A DNA stretch of 7,055 nucleotides, from contig JAITOM010000387.1 of NCBI GenBank assembly GCA_031289975.1, forward strand, positions 1-7,055, written 5' to 3'. Shown here one piece after another: positions 5,295 to 7,055 of this stretch. Source of the stretch: Methanobrevibacter sp. (GTDB lineage: Archaea > Methanobacteriota > Methanobacteria > Methanobacteriales > Methanobacteriaceae). The notes beneath the pieces are model-generated. The model did no database searches, had not been told where the DNA came from, and saw nothing but the letters and a program-made list of their open reading frames with translations. Each line of letters begins with the position of its first letter. The first letter of the stretch is position 1. The position numbers were made by a program, and so were the translations under genes.

Positions 5295-5507
5295 ATGAAG
5301 TTAGGTATTGTTGATCCAAGTAAGTTAGAAATAATATTTGATATATGTGAAGAACCAGTGAATTTGAAGGAATATGAAGATGTTGTTAGTGCTATGATTA
5401 AGGATGTAGCTACTAAAGTTAAGACACTTAAGACTGGTGACATTGAAATATGGTATGATAGTGAATTGATTAGTGTTATTGAGTTGAAGCACGATATGAT
5501 TTTATAG
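5295..5507 (+). CDS. ERCC4/XPF-type nuclease, N-terminal part (frameshifted gene)
   Basis: As read, this frame gives 70 residues and stops at 5505-5507. It carries the first half of an ERCC4 nuclease domain, the fold shared by XPF, Mus81 and Hef, which cuts branched DNA: a first strand with Asp7 (IVDPSK, in the place of VDxRE), then TGD at 47-49, and VIELKH at 61-66. Families normally show GDx(n)ERKx3D. Here the Arg of ERK is Leu and the last Asp is missing from this frame. A single -1 shift at about 5490-5494 continues as RYDFIDSIID and restores E-L-K-x3-D-F with exact spacing, joining the frame that ends at 5986. The joined protein has 230 residues, the size of short archaeal XPF proteins. 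ATG 5295 is preferred to GTG 5286 because of the ribosome site. Whether the shift is real decay or a sequencing error cannot be told here. Confidence 0.65.
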   Translation: MKLGIVDPSKLEIIFDICEEPVNLKEYEDVVSAMIKDVATKVKTLKTGDIEIWYDSELISVIELKHDMIL

Positions 5508-5986
5508 ATAGTATTATTGACAATATAATCTTTAATCAATTTGATGCTATGTTGCAGCAAGAATTGCCATTGAGGATTGTTGGTATTAGTGGATTATGTT
5601 TTGATTTAGTTGATGAGCATAGTATGAGTTGGCATGTTTATAGTGGATTAATATCTTCGTTGTTTACGAAGGGTATTATTGTTGTTAGAAGTGAAGATAT
5701 TGAGGAATTGATTTACATGTTAGTTTCATTAGTTATTAAATACTTGAATAATAAGGATGGTTCAATACTGTTTAATAGACCTGAATTAAGTAGTCCTAAT
5801 CCAGCATTAAATTATTTGAGTAGTATTATAGGAGTTGGTGCTCATAGAGCAGAGTTGATTGTTAAAGAGTTTAAAATAACAACATTAAGTGAGTTGTTGG
5901 CGTTGGAGTATGATGATTTAGTTGAGATTAAAGGTATTGGTCCATCAAGTGCTAATGCTGTATTAGGAGGTTTACATGAAAATTAA
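5483..5986 (+). CDS. ERCC4/XPF-type nuclease, C-terminal part with (HhH)2
   Basis: The frame is open from 5483; the first ATG, at 5549, has no ribosome site and lies inside the ERCC4 fold, so the real start is at 5295 through the frameshift. Visible are the ERCC4 helix RYDFIDSIIDNIIFNQF (counterpart of DFxxSIxxxRLFxQ), the strand LPLRIVGISG, a helix pair, and the closing GIIVVRSEDIEELIYMLVSL element that matches the nuclease dimer face. From about 5810 follow two helix-hairpin-helix motifs, IIGVGAHRAELIV and IKGIGPSSANAVL, which bind the DNA backbone and dimerise in XPF proteins. The stop lies 11 bases inside the next gene, whose ribosome site is in this gene's last codons, so nuclease and membrane protein are translationally coupled. 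That coupling is the strongest hint that they work together. Nuclease activity is unproven because the ERK arginine is replaced. Confidence 0.7.
   Translation, partial: VEARYDFIDSIIDNIIFNQFDAMLQQELPLRIVGISGLCFDLVDEHSMSWHVYSGLISSLFTKGIIVVRSEDIEELIYMLVSLVIKYLNNKDGSILFNRPELSSPNPALNYLSSIIGVGAHRAELIVKEFKITTLSELLALEYDDLVEIKGIGPSSANAVLGGLHEN
5963..5982 (+). repeat. Shared 20 bp gene junction, copy 2, with GGAGGT ribosome site
   Basis: This block is identical to 3978-3997. GGAGGT is at 5966-5971 and the ATG at 5976. Here it is still part of an intact nuclease 3' end (codons GGLHEN and stop), which shows the origin of the copy at 3978. Confidence 0.9.
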
Positions 5987-6272
5987 TGTTAAGATGATTG
6001 GAAGCATAATAACTAGAGTGTTAGATGTGTTTAAAATTAATTGGAAAGGATTTATTGTGTTAGCTATATTTTTAGTGGCTAGTGTTCACGCAATAGATTT
6101 TATGTTTGGACCGCAAGTTCATATTACTAGTAGTTATAGCAACAAAGTTAAAGTTAATGGTCATATTGATTATAATGGTATAAGATACGATTATGATAAT
6201 GAGTATATCAATTTAAGTGAAAGTAATATGAGAACATTAGTATTAGTTAGTAGGATGTGGAATGGGAGTTAA
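5976..6272 (+). CDS. Small one-pass membrane protein (hypothetical)
   Basis: The 98-residue product is not a family I recognise. A basic N-terminal stretch (1-22) precedes one hydrophobic segment at about 23-44 (WKGFIVLAIFLVASVHAIDF core), and the last 54 residues, rich in Tyr, Asn, Ser and short strands, would lie outside. It has the same plan and position as the 232-residue protein at 3991, and the first codons are the same, but it lacks the Ser-rich linker and second domain. It overlaps the nuclease gene by 11 bases and touches the next gene with no gap (TAA then ATG), so the three should be made from one transcript. It may be the membrane partner or anchor of the module; this is inferred from order only. 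Confidence 0.75.
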   Translation: MKINVKMIGSIITRVLDVFKINWKGFIVLAIFLVASVHAIDFMFGPQVHITSSYSNKVKVNGHIDYNGIRYDYDNEYINLSESNMRTLVLVSRMWNGS

Positions 6273-6599
6273 ATGATTTATCAGACTAGAGATAATTATA
6301 ATATGGCGATTCAAACTCTGTTAATTCAGGGTTGGGTGATTGATAAGTATAATGACAAGAAGACTAAGTTGGTTAAGGATGGTGAAGTTCAGTATGTTGA
6401 GTTAGTGAGTGATGAAGGGTATTGGTTACCATTTGCACTTGGTTTCTTTTTAAGTTTGATTGGTGTTCTGTTTAGTGGATTATTGCTAAAAAAGTATGAA
6501 AAGAGATGGTCAGCTAGCCTTTGCGGGTTAGTATGGGGTTTATCTATTGTAGGTATTATGTTTTTCCTTATAATTATGATGGTAACTCATAAACATTAA
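6273..6599 (+). CDS. Small two-pass membrane protein (hypothetical)
   Basis: The 108-residue product begins with about 50 soluble residues (helix AIQTLLIQGW, then strands around KTKLVK and VQYVELV), followed by two membrane segments at about 51-72 and 83-104 joined by a short basic loop (KKYEKRW). With a basic loop, the N- and C-termini are more likely outside or the loop inside, but the rule is weak for so short a protein. GGGAG at 6264-6268 lies four bases before the ATG, which directly follows the previous stop. The helix-then-strand start (AxxxLxxxGWxV) resembles that of the broken gene at 6610 (AxxxLVDEGYDV), suggesting the two are related members of one family. No function can be assigned. 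Confidence 0.75.
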   Translation: MIYQTRDNYNMAIQTLLIQGWVIDKYNDKKTKLVKDGEVQYVELVSDEGYWLPFALGFFLSLIGVLFSGLLLKKYEKRWSASLCGLVWGLSIVGIMFFLIIMMVTHKH

Positions 6600-6609
6600 G
6601 TGTGATTAA

Positions 6610-6949
6610 ATGAAGAAAAGATTACTGCTGAAATATTAGGGGAAAGGTCTTTTTTAAGTAGTATTGCTGCTAGTAAAGCGGAACATAAGTTAGTTGATGA
6701 GGGTTATGATGTTAATACTATTGTTATTGATAAAACACCAAAACCTAATCATTCTGCAAGTGGTGTAAGTATTGTTGGTTATATTTTTAGTATATTAATT
6801 CCACCTGTTGGTTTTATTATTGGATTAATTCAATATGTTGATCTGGATCAAGCAAAACATGGAAAAATATATTAATCATAGCCAGCATATCAATATTGTT
6901 AGCCTTAATATTAGTTTTTATGTTTTTTTTAAGGACTATAGTGGAATAA
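6610..6949 (+). pseudogene. Broken small two-pass membrane protein gene
   Basis: A frame without a usable start runs from about 6603 to TAA 6873-6875. It encodes EEKITAEILGERSF, a soluble stretch with KLVDEGYDV, and a membrane segment (SIVGYIFSILIPPVGFIIGL core). ATG 6610 is one frame off, and one missing base soon after it would join them. At the other end the frame stops after KHGKIY. A base missing from the A5 run at 6863-6867 would join it to the frame 6869-6949, which encodes a second membrane segment (ILIIASISILLALILVFMFF core) and ends at TAA 6947-6949. The repaired protein has about 113 residues and two membrane segments, much like the 108-residue neighbour. Short membrane proteins with a PxxGxxxGLxxY...HGK...LII arrangement are common, which supports the repair. 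Either a decayed gene or homopolymer sequencing errors explain it. Confidence 0.65.
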
Positions 6950-6969
6950 AAAAAGTTTGTAATTAATCA

Positions 6970-6984
6970 TTTATTTTTATTTTC
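6970..6984 (+). terminator. T-rich tract ending the island transcript
   Basis: Tttatttttattttc, with runs of five and four T, lies about 20 bases after the repaired stop of the last island gene. It is of the oligo-T type used by archaeal RNA polymerase. The remaining bases to 7055 are AT-only spacer with no gene visible. Confidence 0.4.
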
Positions 6985-7055
6985 TTAATTTTCAATAATA
7001 CTATTTAATATTTTATTAAATTATTAATTAATAAATTTAAATATTTTATTTTTAA

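Noticed and set aside
5483..5510. Programmed -1 ribosomal frameshift in the nuclease
   Set aside because: No slippery heptamer or clear downstream structure is seen at the join; a mutation or sequencing indel is simpler.
5273..5560. Minus-strand ORF of 95 codons opposite the nuclease
   Set aside because: The plus strand carries ERCC4 motifs through the same bases; the minus product has no recognisable features and is a shadow.
1..7055. tRNA, rRNA or riboswitch genes
   Set aside because: No GC-rich cloverleaf-like stretch or conserved RNA core was found; the spacers are almost all A and T.

Overview
The window looks like a piece of a very AT-rich euryarchaeal genome, most likely a gut-type methanogen of the Methanobacteriales (Methanobrevibacter or Methanosphaera). 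The reasons are the extreme A+T of the spacers, the strong GGAGGT-type ribosome sites, an archaeal-type 3-isopropylmalate/homoisocitrate dehydrogenase, and degraded insertion sequences of kinds common in those genomes. The genus is an inference; no rRNA or other marker gene is present.

Layout. (1) 1-753: the end of an MNT-domain nucleotidyltransferase gene (5' end outside the window) overlapping by 4 bp a HEPN-domain gene, a MntA/HepT-type toxin-antitoxin pair. (2) 754-1476: a long gene-free spacer with small inverted repeats, a three-unit tandem array of about 42 bp hairpin units, and an ungapped 84 bp direct duplication 190 bp apart. (3) 1477-2481: a complete LeuB-family dehydrogenase, the only ordinary metabolic gene. 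(4) 2482-3394: the relic of an IS5-type transposase on the minus strand (stops, frameshift, internal deletion, lost C-terminus), then a spacer with a perfect (AG)11 microsatellite. (5) 3395-6949: an accessory island, all on the plus strand.

The island is the most interesting part. It appears to hold two copies of one module, with the same order: an ERCC4/XPF-like nuclease with C-terminal helix-hairpin-helix motifs, then a one-pass membrane protein with an outside domain, then further small membrane proteins. In the second copy (5295-6949) the nuclease can be rebuilt from two reading frames with a single -1 shift. The rebuilt 230-residue protein carries GD...ELK...D in place of the usual GD...ERK...D, followed by (HhH)2, and its last codons overlap the start of the first membrane gene. 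In the first copy (3395-5045) the ERCC4 part is highly divergent, the HhH part is a multiply shifted relic, and the membrane genes are open. The two nuclease-to-membrane-gene junctions are identical over 20 bp, including ribosome site and start codon. This common junction is the firmest evidence that the modules are duplicates. I do not recognise the combination as a described system. A DNA-acting nuclease translationally coupled to membrane proteins could fit a defence, conflict or DNA-uptake role, but the sequence does not show which.

Several genes of the island carry single-base deletions, two of them in or beside A-runs. The island is therefore either decaying or affected by sequencing indels, and this must be settled before function is discussed.
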